Of a stretch of DNA of 61,761 bases, positions 17,417 to 27,161 are shown piece after piece. The stretch spans positions 1 to 61,761 of the forward strand of contig PLUC01000055.1 in assembly GCA_003165415.1 (NCBI GenBank), in the 5' to 3' direction. Positions within the stretch are counted from its first letter, which is position 1, and each line of letters starts with the position of its first letter. Under the pieces are notes generated by a model that was given only the letters and a program-made list of their open reading frames with translations, was not told where the DNA came from and ran no database searches. Position numbers and translations under genes: made by a program. Source of the stretch: Holophagaceae bacterium. Lineage in GTDB: Bacteria > Acidobacteriota > Holophagae > Holophagales > Holophagaceae.

Positions 17417-18145
17417 ATGATTTCGCTGACTTCGCCGTTCTGCCTCGCCCTCGCCGAAATGCCCGAGAACGCCTTCGGGCCCAAGGCCATCTGGGAATCC
17501 GCCTCACTCCCCAACAAGGGCATCATCTGCCTGCTGCTCTGCCTGCTGGTCCTGCAGCTCTACATCGCGGTGGAGCGGACCTTCGTTTATGCCCAGAGCA
17601 ACGCCGCCACCCGGTCCTTCCTGAAGCTGTTCGTGGCAGCCCTGCGCAGCGGCGATTTCGACGCGGCCAGGCAGGCCGCGGCCGCCCACGGCAAGAGCCA
17701 CGTGGCCATGGTGCTCAAGCAGGGGCTGGTGATCTTCCAGTACGAGAAGCAGCTCAAGACCCACGGCCAGGACCATGACGTGGTCCAGCCGGTGGAGCGG
17801 GCCATCGCCCGGGGCTCGGCGGAGGTGGGCGACCTGCTGAAGAAGGGCATGCTGTCCCTGGCCACCATCGGCGCCCTGGCCCCCTTCATCGGCCTGCTGG
17901 GCACGGTGATCGGCATCATCCGGGTGTTCGCCGACCTGAAGAGCAGCGGCGCCGGCGATATCAACGTCCTGGCCGGCTCCATCGGCGAAGCCCTGGCCAC
18001 CACTGCCCTGGGGCTCATGGTGGCCATCCCCGCGGTGTGGATCTACAACTACTTCACCGCCCAGCAGGACCAGATGGCCACCCGGATCAGCAATGCCGCT
18101 TCCCAGATGGTGGACGAGATCATCCGCCGGGAGGGCCAGGGATGA
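17417..18145 (+). CDS. exbB: ExbB/TolQ/MotA family proton channel
   Basis: LLKKGMLSLATIGALAPFIGLLGTVIGIIRVFADL...IGEALATTALGLMVAIPAVWIYNYF. Confidence 0.92.
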   Translation: MISLTSPFCLALAEMPENAFGPKAIWESASLPNKGIICLLLCLLVLQLYIAVERTFVYAQSNAATRSFLKLFVAALRSGDFDAARQAAAAHGKSHVAMVLKQGLVIFQYEKQLKTHGQDHDVVQPVERAIARGSAEVGDLLKKGMLSLATIGALAPFIGLLGTVIGIIRVFADLKSSGAGDINVLAGSIGEALATTALGLMVAIPAVWIYNYFTAQQDQMATRISNAASQMVDEIIRREGQG

Positions 18146-18621
18146 AAGCAGATATCAACGTCACCCCGCTGGTGGACATCGTCCTGGTGCTGCTGATCAT
18201 CTTCATCGTGATCACGCCGGCGGTGAGCAACGCGGTGCGGCTGCCGGTGGCCAAGCACAGCTTCACTCCGGAAAAGGAGCGGGACGCTCGCTACCTGACC
18301 CTGATCCTGGCGGCGCACCGGAACGCGGCGGGCAAGGTGGCCGGTCCCGGCACGGTGATGGTGGACGGCAAGGAGGGGAAGGACGCCCAGGGCCACCCGG
18401 TGAGCTTCGACCTGGCGGACCCGGCGGCGCGCGGCCGGCTGGTGGGCTTCATCCAGAACTCGGTGGCCTACCTCAGCGACCGGCGGGTGTTCATCAAGGC
18501 CGATCTGGATCTGCCCTTCAAGCAGGTGGACGAACTGTTCCAGCTGTGCCGGGAGGGGGGCGCGGACGAGGCGTCAGCGGTGACCCGGGAGGACAAGGGC
18601 ACGGGACGGGGGGCCGACTGA
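18142..18621 (+). CDS. exbD: ExbD/TolR family biopolymer transporter
   Basis: MKADINVTPLVDIVLVLLIIFIVITP; start overlaps the exbB stop. Confidence 0.9.
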   Translation: MKADINVTPLVDIVLVLLIIFIVITPAVSNAVRLPVAKHSFTPEKERDARYLTLILAAHRNAAGKVAGPGTVMVDGKEGKDAQGHPVSFDLADPAARGRLVGFIQNSVAYLSDRRVFIKADLDLPFKQVDELFQLCREGGADEASAVTREDKGTGRGAD

Positions 18622-18622
18622 T

Positions 18623-19099
18623 ATGGATACTGGCGGCATCAAGGGCAAGGCCAAATCCGAGATCAACGTCACCCCGCTCATCGACGTCGTGCTGGTCCTG
18701 CTGATCGTGTTCATCGTGCTGGTGCCGGGCCTCACCAAGGCGTTGCCGGTGGCGGTGCCCCAGGTGGTGAAGACCAGCCCCCCGCCGCCGGACCCGCACA
18801 ACCCGCCGCTGGTGGTGACCGTGGACGAAAAGGGCGGCCTGCTGCTGCAGAGCGACCGGATCGATTTGTCCCGGCTGGCGGACGCACTGGCACCGGTGGT
18901 GCAGCTGCAGCCGGCCGGGATGCGCCGGGTGTTTCTCAAGGTGGACGGGGAGCAGCCCTGGCAGAAGGTGGTGGATGTGCTGGACCAGATCCGGGTGGCC
19001 TCGGAGCGGGCCAGGAAGGAAACCGCCGCCAAGCCTGAATGGGGCGGCCGGGACGGGGGCGACATCAAGGTCGCCATCACCCTGAGGAAGCCGGTCTAA
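18623..19099 (+). CDS. ExbD/TolR family biopolymer transporter, second paralogue
   Basis: KSEINVTPLIDVVLVLLIVFIVLVP plus a C-terminal periplasmic domain. Confidence 0.9.
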   Translation: MDTGGIKGKAKSEINVTPLIDVVLVLLIVFIVLVPGLTKALPVAVPQVVKTSPPPPDPHNPPLVVTVDEKGGLLLQSDRIDLSRLADALAPVVQLQPAGMRRVFLKVDGEQPWQKVVDVLDQIRVASERARKETAAKPEWGGRDGGDIKVAITLRKPV

Positions 19100-19851
19100 G
19101 CCCGGACCTCCACCCCGGCCTGCTCCAGCGCCTCCCGCAGCCGGCGCGCGAACGCCAGGGCCTTGGGCTGGTCACCGTGGATGCAGACGGTGTCGGCCTG
19201 GATGGCCACGTCCACGCCGTCGCGGCCGGCCACCTTGCCTTCCCGCACCATGCGCAGCACCCGGGCCACGGCCAGATCCTCGTCCTCGATCATGGCGCCG
19301 GGCTGGCCGCGGGGGGTGAGGCTGCCGTCGGGCTCGACGCCGCGGTCGGCGAACACTTCGCTGGCGCAGGTGAGGCCCAGGGCGCGCCCGGCCTTGATCA
19401 GCTCGCTGCCGCTCAGGCCCACCAGGATCAGCGAGGGGTCGAAATCCCGCACGGCGGAGGCGATGGCGTCGGCCAGGCGCCGGTCCTTGGCGGCCATGTT
19501 GTACAAGGCCCCGTGGGCCTTGACGTGGCTCAGCCGGCCGCCCGCGGCCCGGGCGAAGGCTTCCAGGGCGCCCATCTGGTAGAGGGTCATGCCGCGGGCC
19601 TCCTCGGGGGAGATGGCCATGGTCCGGCGCCCGAACCCCTGGAGGTCCGGGAGCGAGGGATGCGCGCCCACGGCCACCCCCTTGGCCACGGCGAGCCGGA
19701 CGACGCGCGTCATGGTGGCGGGGTCGCCGGCGTGGTAGCCGCAGGCGATGTTGGCGCTGGTGACCAGCTCCAGCAGGGCCTCGTCCTGGCCCATGCTCCA
19801 GGCGCCGAACCCTTCGCCCATGTCGCAGTTGAGATCGATGTGCTTGGCCAT
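19096..19851 (-). CDS. pxpA: 5-oxoprolinase subunit A (LamB/YcsF family)
   Basis: HIDLNCDMGEGFGAWSMGQDEALLELVTSANIACGYHAGDP...GVAVGAHPSLPDLQGFGRR. Confidence 0.93.
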   Translation of the reverse strand: MAKHIDLNCDMGEGFGAWSMGQDEALLELVTSANIACGYHAGDPATMTRVVRLAVAKGVAVGAHPSLPDLQGFGRRTMAISPEEARGMTLYQMGALEAFARAAGGRLSHVKAHGALYNMAAKDRRLADAIASAVRDFDPSLILVGLSGSELIKAGRALGLTCASEVFADRGVEPDGSLTPRGQPGAMIEDEDLAVARVLRMVREGKVAGRDGVDVAIQADTVCIHGDQPKALAFARRLREALEQAGVEVRA

Positions 19852-19862
19852 TGAGCGGCTCC

Positions 19863-20867
19863 TCAGCAGGTTTGCCGCCAGGCCAGGATCCGCTCCAGGG
19901 CGTGGAACCGGGCTTCGCGGCGGAGAAAGAGGCTCTGGGCCGCCTCGAGGGAGATGGTGGCGAACCGCACGGTCTCCGTGGAACGGAGCTGGGCGGCCCT
20001 GGCCAGGTCCACCGAGGCCAGTTCGCCCAGGCGCGGATAGCCGCCCGTGGTCTGGCGGTCGGCCATGAGCAGGATCGGCGAGCCGTCCGGCGGGAGCTGG
20101 ACGGTGCCGGTGGCGACCCCGGAGGAGATCATCTCCAGGGGCTGTTCCAGGGCCAGCCTGGGGCCGCGCAGGCGCAGGCCCATGCGGTCCGAGTTGGGTC
20201 CCACCTGGAAGTTCTCCTCCAGGAAGCCGCGGCGCGAGGCCTCGGTCAGCAGCGGCCACTGCGGGCCTGGAATCACCCGCAGCCGGGCCGGGCGGAGGAA
20301 ATCCAGCTCCTGGTACCAGGGCGGGAACCAGTCCAGGGCCACGGCGGGCTGGAGCCCGCGGGCAAAGCGCTGCTGCAGGGCCGGGTAGATCTGGCGCGGA
20401 CAGGGGCCGGTCTCCAGCAGGTCGCCCCGCTTCAGGGGCCGGCCCTGGAAGCCGCCGAAGCCGGCGGCGAGCTGGGTGCTGGCGCTGCGCATCACCTCGG
20501 GAACCCGGAAACCGCCGGCCACCGCCAGGTAGCAGCGGCAGCCCTGGGCCGGCCCGCCGAAGCTGAGCAGGGCGCCGCCCCGCACCAGCGTGGGGCGCCA
20601 CAGCCGCACCGGCTCCCCCTCGATGTCCGGGTTCAGGTCGGCGCCGCCCAGGGCGATCAGGGCGTCGGTCTTGAACTGCAGGGTGGGGCCGGCCAGGGTC
20701 ATCTCCAGGGTGGCCGCGCCTTGGGGGTTGCCCACCAGCAGGTTGGCCAGGCGGTGGGAGACGGGGTCCATGGCCCCGCAGGAGCCGACGCCCAGGTGCT
20801 GGTAGCCGAAGCGGCCCAGGTCCTGGAGGGTGCTGAGCAGGCCGGGGGCTTCCACCTGGATGCTCAT
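19863..20867 (-). CDS. pxpC: 5-oxoprolinase subunit C (biotin-dependent carboxyltransferase-like)
   Basis: MSIQVEAPGLLSTLQDLGRFGYQHLGVGSCGAMDPVSHRLANLLVGN...QTTGGYPRLG. Confidence 0.92.
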   Translation of the reverse strand: MSIQVEAPGLLSTLQDLGRFGYQHLGVGSCGAMDPVSHRLANLLVGNPQGAATLEMTLAGPTLQFKTDALIALGGADLNPDIEGEPVRLWRPTLVRGGALLSFGGPAQGCRCYLAVAGGFRVPEVMRSASTQLAAGFGGFQGRPLKRGDLLETGPCPRQIYPALQQRFARGLQPAVALDWFPPWYQELDFLRPARLRVIPGPQWPLLTEASRRGFLEENFQVGPNSDRMGLRLRGPRLALEQPLEMISSGVATGTVQLPPDGSPILLMADRQTTGGYPRLGELASVDLARAAQLRSTETVRFATISLEAAQSLFLRREARFHALERILAWRQTC

Positions 20868-21598
20868 GGCCGCTCCTCGGCGCAGGCCCTGTAGGTGTCC
20901 AGGTCCACGGGCACGAAGTGGAGCCGGTCCCCGGGCCTGAGCAGGCAGGGCTCCTCCAGGCCGGGCCGGAACAGGCGCCTGGGGGTGCGCCCGATGAGCT
21001 GCCAGCCGCCGGGGGAGTCCATGGGGTAGATGCCGGTCTGCATGCCGGCGATGCCCACGGAGCCCGCGGGGACCTTGGTCCGGGGGGTCTCCCGCCGGGG
21101 CGCGGCGATGGTGGGATCCAGTCCGCCCAGGTAGGGGAAGCCCGGGGAGAAGCCGAGCATGTAGACCCGGTACTCGGCGCCTGAATGGCGGGCGATGATC
21201 TCCTGGGCGGGCAGCTTGCATAGGTTCGCCACCTCCTCCAGGTCGGGCCCGAACTCCAGGCCGTAGCACACCGGGATCTCCACATGGCGCGGGGCGGGGG
21301 GAGCCGCGGCGCCGGCGCCCTGCCAGAGCCGGACCAGTTCGGCCCGCAGCGCCTCGTACGGAGCGCCGTGGGCGCCCCAGGCGGCGGGGTCGTAGTGCAC
21401 CGCCAGGGTCGCGTAGGCCGGGACCAGGTCGGTCAGGCCCGGAAGGGCGCTGCCCCGGATCACGGCCGCCAGGTGATGCACCTGGTCGTTCACCCCGGGA
21501 TCGATGCCCTCGCCCAGGATCGCCAGCAGGGCCTGATCGCCCAGGGGTTCCACCCGGAGGGTGGAATCCGCGGGTGGGGTGGAAGCATTCGTCGCCAT
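20864..21598 (-). CDS. pxpB: 5-oxoprolinase subunit B (KipI-like)
   Basis: VEIPVCYGLEFGPDLEEVANLCKLPAQEIIARHSGAEYRVYMLGFSPGFPYLGGLDP is KipI-like. Confidence 0.92.
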   Translation of the reverse strand: MATNASTPPADSTLRVEPLGDQALLAILGEGIDPGVNDQVHHLAAVIRGSALPGLTDLVPAYATLAVHYDPAAWGAHGAPYEALRAELVRLWQGAGAAAPPAPRHVEIPVCYGLEFGPDLEEVANLCKLPAQEIIARHSGAEYRVYMLGFSPGFPYLGGLDPTIAAPRRETPRTKVPAGSVGIAGMQTGIYPMDSPGGWQLIGRTPRRLFRPGLEEPCLLRPGDRLHFVPVDLDTYRACAEERP

Positions 21599-21599
21599 G

Positions 21600-22089
21600 T
21601 CAGGCCAACTCCGTTCCGCAGGTTTCGGGGAGCAGGAAAATGGAAACCGCGCCTGCCGCAAATGCCAGGGCCAGGAAGGTGAGCGCGCCACCCAGCCCGA
21701 AAGAAATGGAGAGAGCGCCGATGATGGTGGGTGCGAAGGCGCTCAGCATGCGACCGGTATTGTAGCAGAACCCCACCGCCGAACCGCGGGCCTGGGTGGG
21801 GAACAATTCGGAGATGAAGGCTCCGAAGGCGCTGAAATAGCCGGAGCCGAAGAACCCGAGGAAGGGCCCCAGCAGCATGAGGGTGCCGGAATGGCGTACG
21901 CTCCCGAAGATCCAGACCAGCACGGCGGAGACCAGCAGGTAGAAGCAGAAGGTCGGGCGCCGGCCGAAACGGTCGGCGATGAAGCCGAAGCTCACGTAGC
22001 CGAAGAAGGCGCCGATCATCATGGGGATGGTCCACAGCGGGGCCTTCACGATGCTCAGGCCGGCGCCGCCCTTCTCCACCGGGGAGAAA
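21600..22089 (-). pseudogene. Truncated MFS transporter (C-terminal part only)
   Basis: KGGAGLSIVKAPLWTIPMMIGAFFGYVSFGFIADRFGRRPTF...LLPETCGTELA closely matches only the C-terminal part of the full MFS protein encoded at 23934-25199. Confidence 0.8.
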
Positions 22090-22111
22090 GAGGTTGAGTT
22101 GTGGGGAAGGG

Positions 22112-22885
22112 TTAGAAAACCGCCAGGCTGGAGTTGAGGATGTCGGTGACCAGCATGTAGCCCGGCTTGTGGGTGATGGCCAGGGGCAGGGCGGCGCCGC
22201 TGAGGGCGTTCTGGGGGGTCACGCCGCAGGCCCAGAACACCGGCACCTCGTCGGGCAGGATGGCCACGGCGTCGCCGTAGTCGGGCTGCTGCAGATCGCG
22301 GATGCCGATCAGCGACGGGTCGCCGAAATGCACCGGGGCGCCGTGGATCCCGGGGAACCGGCTGGTGATCTGGATGGCCCGGATGGCGTCCGCCGCCTTC
22401 ATGGGCCGCATGGACACCACCCGCTCCCCCGCGAACGGTCCCGCCGGGCGGTTCTTCACGTTGGTCCGGTACATGGCGACGTTCTTCTGCTCCTGGATGT
22501 GCCGGAGCGGGATGCCTTCCTGCAGCAGCATCTGCTCGAAGGAAAAGGAGCAGCCCAGGGCGAAGGTGACGAAATCCGGCCGCCAGAGCGCCTCCAGGGA
22601 GGTCAGTTCCTCGGCGCGCCGGCCGTCGCGGTAGACGTAGTAGCCCGGCACGTCGGTGCGGATGTCCAGGTCCTCGCCCAGGGCCGGGATGGCCCACTGC
22701 CCGGGTTCTCCGACCCCCAGAAGGGGGCAGGCCTTGGGGTTGAAAAGGCAGAAGCGCAGGAAATCGTCCGCATTCGCCTGGGGGAGAATGACAAGGTTTG
22801 CTTGGGCGTAGGGTCCGCACTGCCCGGAGGTGGGACCCTGGAACCGGCCCTCGCGCACGTTTTGACGAAACTCTGCTGGATGCAT
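22112..22885 (-). CDS. DUF1445 family putative hydro-lyase / D-glutamate cyclase-like protein
   Basis: [23 protein letters not shown]...[35 protein letters not shown]...[13 protein letters not shown]. Confidence 0.85.
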   Translation of the reverse strand: MHPAEFRQNVREGRFQGPTSGQCGPYAQANLVILPQANADDFLRFCLFNPKACPLLGVGEPGQWAIPALGEDLDIRTDVPGYYVYRDGRRAEELTSLEALWRPDFVTFALGCSFSFEQMLLQEGIPLRHIQEQKNVAMYRTNVKNRPAGPFAGERVVSMRPMKAADAIRAIQITSRFPGIHGAPVHFGDPSLIGIRDLQQPDYGDAVAILPDEVPVFWACGVTPQNALSGAALPLAITHKPGYMLVTDILNSSLAVF

Positions 22886-22996
22886 ATTCAACCCCCGTTT
22901 TCCGGATAATGTTTAAGAGCTTTGGCCAAGGTTAGGGCCTGCGGCAAACGATTGCCATCGACATTTTCGCGCCGGAACTGTTAAGGTTTACTTACC

Positions 22997-23932
22997 ATGA
23001 ACACCCGCTTCCTGGAAACCTTCGTCACCCTGTCCCAGCTGCGCAATTTCCACGCGACGGCCCGGGCGCTGAACGCCACCCCGGCGGCCATTTCGCTGCG
23101 CATCAAGAGCCTGGAGGACGACCTCCGCACCGAGCTGGTGGACCGTTCCGCCAAGGGCTTCCGCCTGACCCCCAGCGGCGAGCACCTGCTGGGCTACGCC
23201 AAGACCGTGGTGGCCGCCGCCGCCAAGCTGCGCAGCGCCGCGCTGCTGGACAACCCGGTGCAGGGGCGGGTGCGCTTGGGGGTGATCGAGACGGTGGTCC
23301 ACAGCTGGCTGGCCCAGTTCATGAAGGAGCTCGCAGCGGACTACCCCGATCTGCAGATCGACCTGACGGTGGACATGAGCACCGTCCTGCAGAAGCGCCT
23401 GCTGAACGGTGAACTGGACATCGTCGTCCGGGTGGAGGGCATCGACCACCCGGAGGTCCTGTCCACCGCCCTGGCCCTCTATCCGGTGCAGTGGCTGGCC
23501 CGGAACGGGCTGCTCTCGCCCCGGCCCGGCGGGCTTTCCCAGCGGGCCCTGCAGTTCCCGATCATGACCTTCGCCCAGGGCACCCAGCCCCAGCTGGCGC
23601 TGGTGGAGATCCTCACGGCCATGGCCACCCGGGAGGACATTCCCATCGAGCAGATCCGGATCACCTGCTCCCCGTCGGTGGCGGCCATCGTGCAGCTCAT
23701 CAAGGACGGCTACGGCATCGCCGCCATTCCCGGCCTGTTCGTGAAGGACTCCCTGCTCACCGGCGACATCATCGAGCTGCCGCTGCACCCGACGCCGCCC
23801 GCCTACATGGTCGCCATGTGCTGCCGCACCGACGCCAAGGCCAGGGTGCACGCCACCGCCGCCACCATCCGGAAGGCCTGCCTGAACTACGGCAACAGCA
23901 CCGGCAAGGAGTTCGTGAAAATATTGTGCTGA
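22997..23932 (+). CDS. LysR family transcriptional regulator
   Basis: N-terminal MNTRFLETFVTLSQLRNFHATARALNATPAAISLRIKSLEDDL; LysR substrate-binding domain; divergent from the DUF1445 gene. Confidence 0.92.
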   Translation: MNTRFLETFVTLSQLRNFHATARALNATPAAISLRIKSLEDDLRTELVDRSAKGFRLTPSGEHLLGYAKTVVAAAAKLRSAALLDNPVQGRVRLGVIETVVHSWLAQFMKELAADYPDLQIDLTVDMSTVLQKRLLNGELDIVVRVEGIDHPEVLSTALALYPVQWLARNGLLSPRPGGLSQRALQFPIMTFAQGTQPQLALVEILTAMATREDIPIEQIRITCSPSVAAIVQLIKDGYGIAAIPGLFVKDSLLTGDIIELPLHPTPPAYMVAMCCRTDAKARVHATAATIRKACLNYGNSTGKEFVKILC

Positions 23933-23933
23933 C

Positions 23934-25199
23934 TTAGGTGAGCTCGATTCCGGCGGTTTCCGGGAGCAGGAAGATGGAGGCTGCGGCCAGGATGAAGGCG
24001 ATGGCGGTGAAGGTCAGGGCGGCGCCCACACCGAAGCTGATGGCCAGGAAGCCGATCACCGTGGGGGCCAGGGCGCTGACCATGCGCCCGGTGTTGTAGC
24101 AGAACCCCACCGCCGAGCCGCGCGCCCGGGTCGGGAACAGCTCGGAGATGAACGCCCCGAAGGCGCTGTAGTAGCCGGAGCCGAAGAAGCCCAGGAAGGG
24201 GCCCATGATCATGAGCGCGGTGGCGTTGCGGGTGTTGCCGAACAGGAAGACGAAGACCGCGGAAAGGACCAGGTAGGCGGCGAAGGTCGGGCGCCGGCCG
24301 AACTTGTCGGCCACGAAGCCGAAGGAGATGTAGCCGAAGTAGGCGCCGATCATCAGGGGGATCATCCACATGGGGGCCCGGACGATGGAGAGGCCGGCGC
24401 CGCCCTTGGCGACGGGGGAGCCCAGGAAGCTGGGCAGCCAGGAGAACAGGCCCCAGTAGGCGAACATCACGAAGGTGGAGATCAGGGTGCTGATCAGGGT
24501 GAAGCGCAGCAGGTCCGGGGCGAAGATCTGCCAGAAACTTCCCTTGGTCTTGGGCTCCGCGCGCTCCAGCTTGTGCTGTTTCACCCAGACCTGGGGCTCG
24601 TCGACCTTGGTGCGGATCCAGAACGCGAACAGGGCCGGGATGATGCCCACGAAGAACATCACCCGCCAGCCGAACCGGGGCAGGATGAGGGCGGCGCAGA
24701 CGGCCGCGGCGATGTAGCCCAGGGCCCAGCCGCCCTGCATGAGGCCGATGGCCTTGCCCCGGTGCTTGGCTGGCCAGGTCTCGGACACCAGCAGCGCGCC
24801 GGCGGCCCACTCGCCGCCCATGCCCAGGCCGAGGATGGTGCGGGCGATGGCGAGCTGGACCAGGTTCTGGGACAGTCCGGACAGGCCGGAGCAGACGGAG
24901 AAGATCAGCACGGTGGCCATCAGGGCGTTCTTGCGGCCCCAGCGGTCGGCCACGGCGCCGAACACGATCCCGCCGAAGGAGGACGCGAACAGGGTCACGG
25001 TCACCATGAAGCCGGCCGTGGCCGGGTTCAGGTGCCACTCCTCCATGATCACCTTCAGGCAGAAGACGTAGAGCATGACGTCGAAGGCGTCCAGCATCCA
25101 GCCGACCTTGCCGGCCAGGAGCGCGTACCACTGTTTGCGGGTGATCTCCTTCCACCAGGGGATGTTCGGATCGGCTTGGATGGTAATGACATCGCTCAT
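23934..25199 (-). CDS. MFS transporter
   Basis: FGAVADRWGRKNALMATVLIF and ADKFGRRPTF motifs; about 12 hydrophobic segments. Confidence 0.9.
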   Translation of the reverse strand: MSDVITIQADPNIPWWKEITRKQWYALLAGKVGWMLDAFDVMLYVFCLKVIMEEWHLNPATAGFMVTVTLFASSFGGIVFGAVADRWGRKNALMATVLIFSVCSGLSGLSQNLVQLAIARTILGLGMGGEWAAGALLVSETWPAKHRGKAIGLMQGGWALGYIAAAVCAALILPRFGWRVMFFVGIIPALFAFWIRTKVDEPQVWVKQHKLERAEPKTKGSFWQIFAPDLLRFTLISTLISTFVMFAYWGLFSWLPSFLGSPVAKGGAGLSIVRAPMWMIPLMIGAYFGYISFGFVADKFGRRPTFAAYLVLSAVFVFLFGNTRNATALMIMGPFLGFFGSGYYSAFGAFISELFPTRARGSAVGFCYNTGRMVSALAPTVIGFLAISFGVGAALTFTAIAFILAAASIFLLPETAGIELT

Positions 25200-25392
25200 G
25201 CTCGTGCCTCGTCGAGGAAAAAAAGGAATCGGCCAACGGCGAAACGCAGGAAACCGGGCCTGGCTGAGGCCGGATGCCTGCTCGCCTGTCATAGCTGGAT
25301 TTGAAAAAGGATCTGTGCCCCCAGGGTAGGGTCGTTTGATTCATTTCTCAATCAACACTTGGGCTTGCAGAGGAATAGTAATTATTTATTTT

Positions 25393-27117
25393 ATGATTGT
25401 GTCACCAGCCTCCAGATCCCCCCTGGGTGGAACCCTCCGCCGGCTCGCCGCCGCCCGGCCCCCGTGGCTGGTGGTCGGCTGCGCGACGCTGGCGGCGGCC
25501 CTGCTGTTCCTGGTGGGGCTGCACAACCACACCCTGTGGGACTACCACGAGCCCTACGTGGGCGGCATCGTCCACGAGATGGCCACCCGGGGGGAATGGG
25601 TGGTGCCGACCCTGAACGGGCAGCCGTACCTGGAGAAGCCTCCGCTGTTCTACCTGATGGCGGTCCTGTGCTGCAGGGCGGCGGGCGACTTCGCGCCCTG
25701 GGCGCTGCGCCTGCCCAGCGCCCTGATGGCCATCGGCACCGTGGCCTGGGTGAGCTGGCTGGGATGCAGGCTCCAGTCGGCCCGGGCGGGGCTGTGGGCC
25801 GGGCTCCTCACCGCCACCGACGTGCTGTTCTTCCAGATGGGCCACCAGGCGGTGGTGGACATGACCCTCACGGCGACGGTGACGCTGTCCCTGGGGCTGG
25901 CCTTCCTGGCCCTGACCGAGGAGCGGTCCCGGCCCTGGCTGGACGGGTTCTGGGCGAGCCTGGGCCTGGTGTTCCTGGCCAAGGGGGTGGTGGGGCCGGT
26001 GATGGTGCTGTGGCCGGTGGCGGCGGCGCTGGCGTTCCTGGGGGACCGCCGGAAGACCGCGGCCTTCCTGCGGCCGACCTGGGGCATGGCGGTGGGCCTG
26101 GGGCTGGCCCTGGCCTGGGTGGTGCCCCTGGCCATGAAGGGCGGGCGGGAGTTCCTCACGGAGGTGTTCGTGCGCAACTCGCTGGGGCGCTTCCTGAAAC
26201 ATCCGGACCTGGTGTCCCGCACGGGGCGGCTGGAGGAGCACCGGGAGCCGCTCTACTTCTACCTGGAAAGGTCCCCCGGGAACCTATGCCCGTGGCTGGC
26301 CCTCTGGATCGCCGCCATGGTGCCGGCCCGGGCCCGGAGGGGCGTGGCGGCCTGGGGCATCCCGCTGCTGTTCCTGGCGACCCTGGTGCTGCTCAGCGTC
26401 TCCTCGGGCAAGCGCATGGTCTACCTGCTGCCAGTCCTGCCCATCACGTTCCTGCAGACGGCGTTCTGGACCGACCGGGTCCTGGACGAGGGCCCGGGGC
26501 GGGCGGCCAGGTTGGCGCTCTGGACCACCCTGGTGCTGACCTTCCTGCTCAGCGTCGGTCTGCCCTGGCTGGCGGTGGACCGGGGCGGGATGCCCTGGGC
26601 CATGGCCCTGCCCATGAGCCTCGTGTCCCTGGCCATGGGCACGGCCGCCCTGGGCCTGGCGCTCCGGCGGCGTCTGGCCGGGGCCCTGGCCTGGTGCATG
26701 GCCCAGTGGGCGGCGGCGGTCCTGGTGTTCGGGGTGCTGGCGGTGCCGTACATGGACCGGGAGTGGAACCCGCTCCTGGAGCCCTATCAGGTCGCCCGGC
26801 GGCTGGAGGACCTGGGCGCCGGGGTGCACCAGGGCAATCTGGGGGAAACGCAGATCGGCTTCATCAACCTGGTCCTCGGGCACCAGGTCCCGGCGGCGAA
26901 GACGGAAAGCGAGGTGCGGGAGGTCCTGGCCCGGAACGGGCCGGAGGTGGTGCTGGTCGAGTCCATCCATTTCTGGCGCAGGGACCTGCGCGGGCGGGTA
27001 GAGGGCGGGCTGGAGATCCCCACCCAGGCCGGACAGTCCAGGAAGCTCTGGGACCGGGCTCCGGTGGTGGTGGTGAACCAGAGCGCCCTGGACCTGCTGG
27101 AGGACGAGGACAATTGA
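25393..27117 (+). CDS. GT39/ArnT-like glycosyltransferase (membrane)
   Basis: LHNHTLWDYHEPYVGGIVHEMATRGEWVVPTLNGQPYLEKPPLFYL matches the PMT/ArnT N-terminal signature; multi-TM protein. Confidence 0.85.
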   Translation: MIVSPASRSPLGGTLRRLAAARPPWLVVGCATLAAALLFLVGLHNHTLWDYHEPYVGGIVHEMATRGEWVVPTLNGQPYLEKPPLFYLMAVLCCRAAGDFAPWALRLPSALMAIGTVAWVSWLGCRLQSARAGLWAGLLTATDVLFFQMGHQAVVDMTLTATVTLSLGLAFLALTEERSRPWLDGFWASLGLVFLAKGVVGPVMVLWPVAAALAFLGDRRKTAAFLRPTWGMAVGLGLALAWVVPLAMKGGREFLTEVFVRNSLGRFLKHPDLVSRTGRLEEHREPLYFYLERSPGNLCPWLALWIAAMVPARARRGVAAWGIPLLFLATLVLLSVSSGKRMVYLLPVLPITFLQTAFWTDRVLDEGPGRAARLALWTTLVLTFLLSVGLPWLAVDRGGMPWAMALPMSLVSLAMGTAALGLALRRRLAGALAWCMAQWAAAVLVFGVLAVPYMDREWNPLLEPYQVARRLEDLGAGVHQGNLGETQIGFINLVLGHQVPAAKTESEVREVLARNGPEVVLVESIHFWRRDLRGRVEGGLEIPTQAGQSRKLWDRAPVVVVNQSALDLLEDEDN

Positions 27118-27119
27118 AA

Positions 27120-27141
27120 GGCGGGGGCCGTGGCCCCCGCC
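27120..27141. terminator. Bidirectional hairpin terminator candidate
   Basis: GGCGGGGGCC-GT-GGCCCCCGCC perfect stem between convergent genes. Confidence 0.7.
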
Positions 27142-27161
27142 TCGCTCACGGTGGACTCTAA

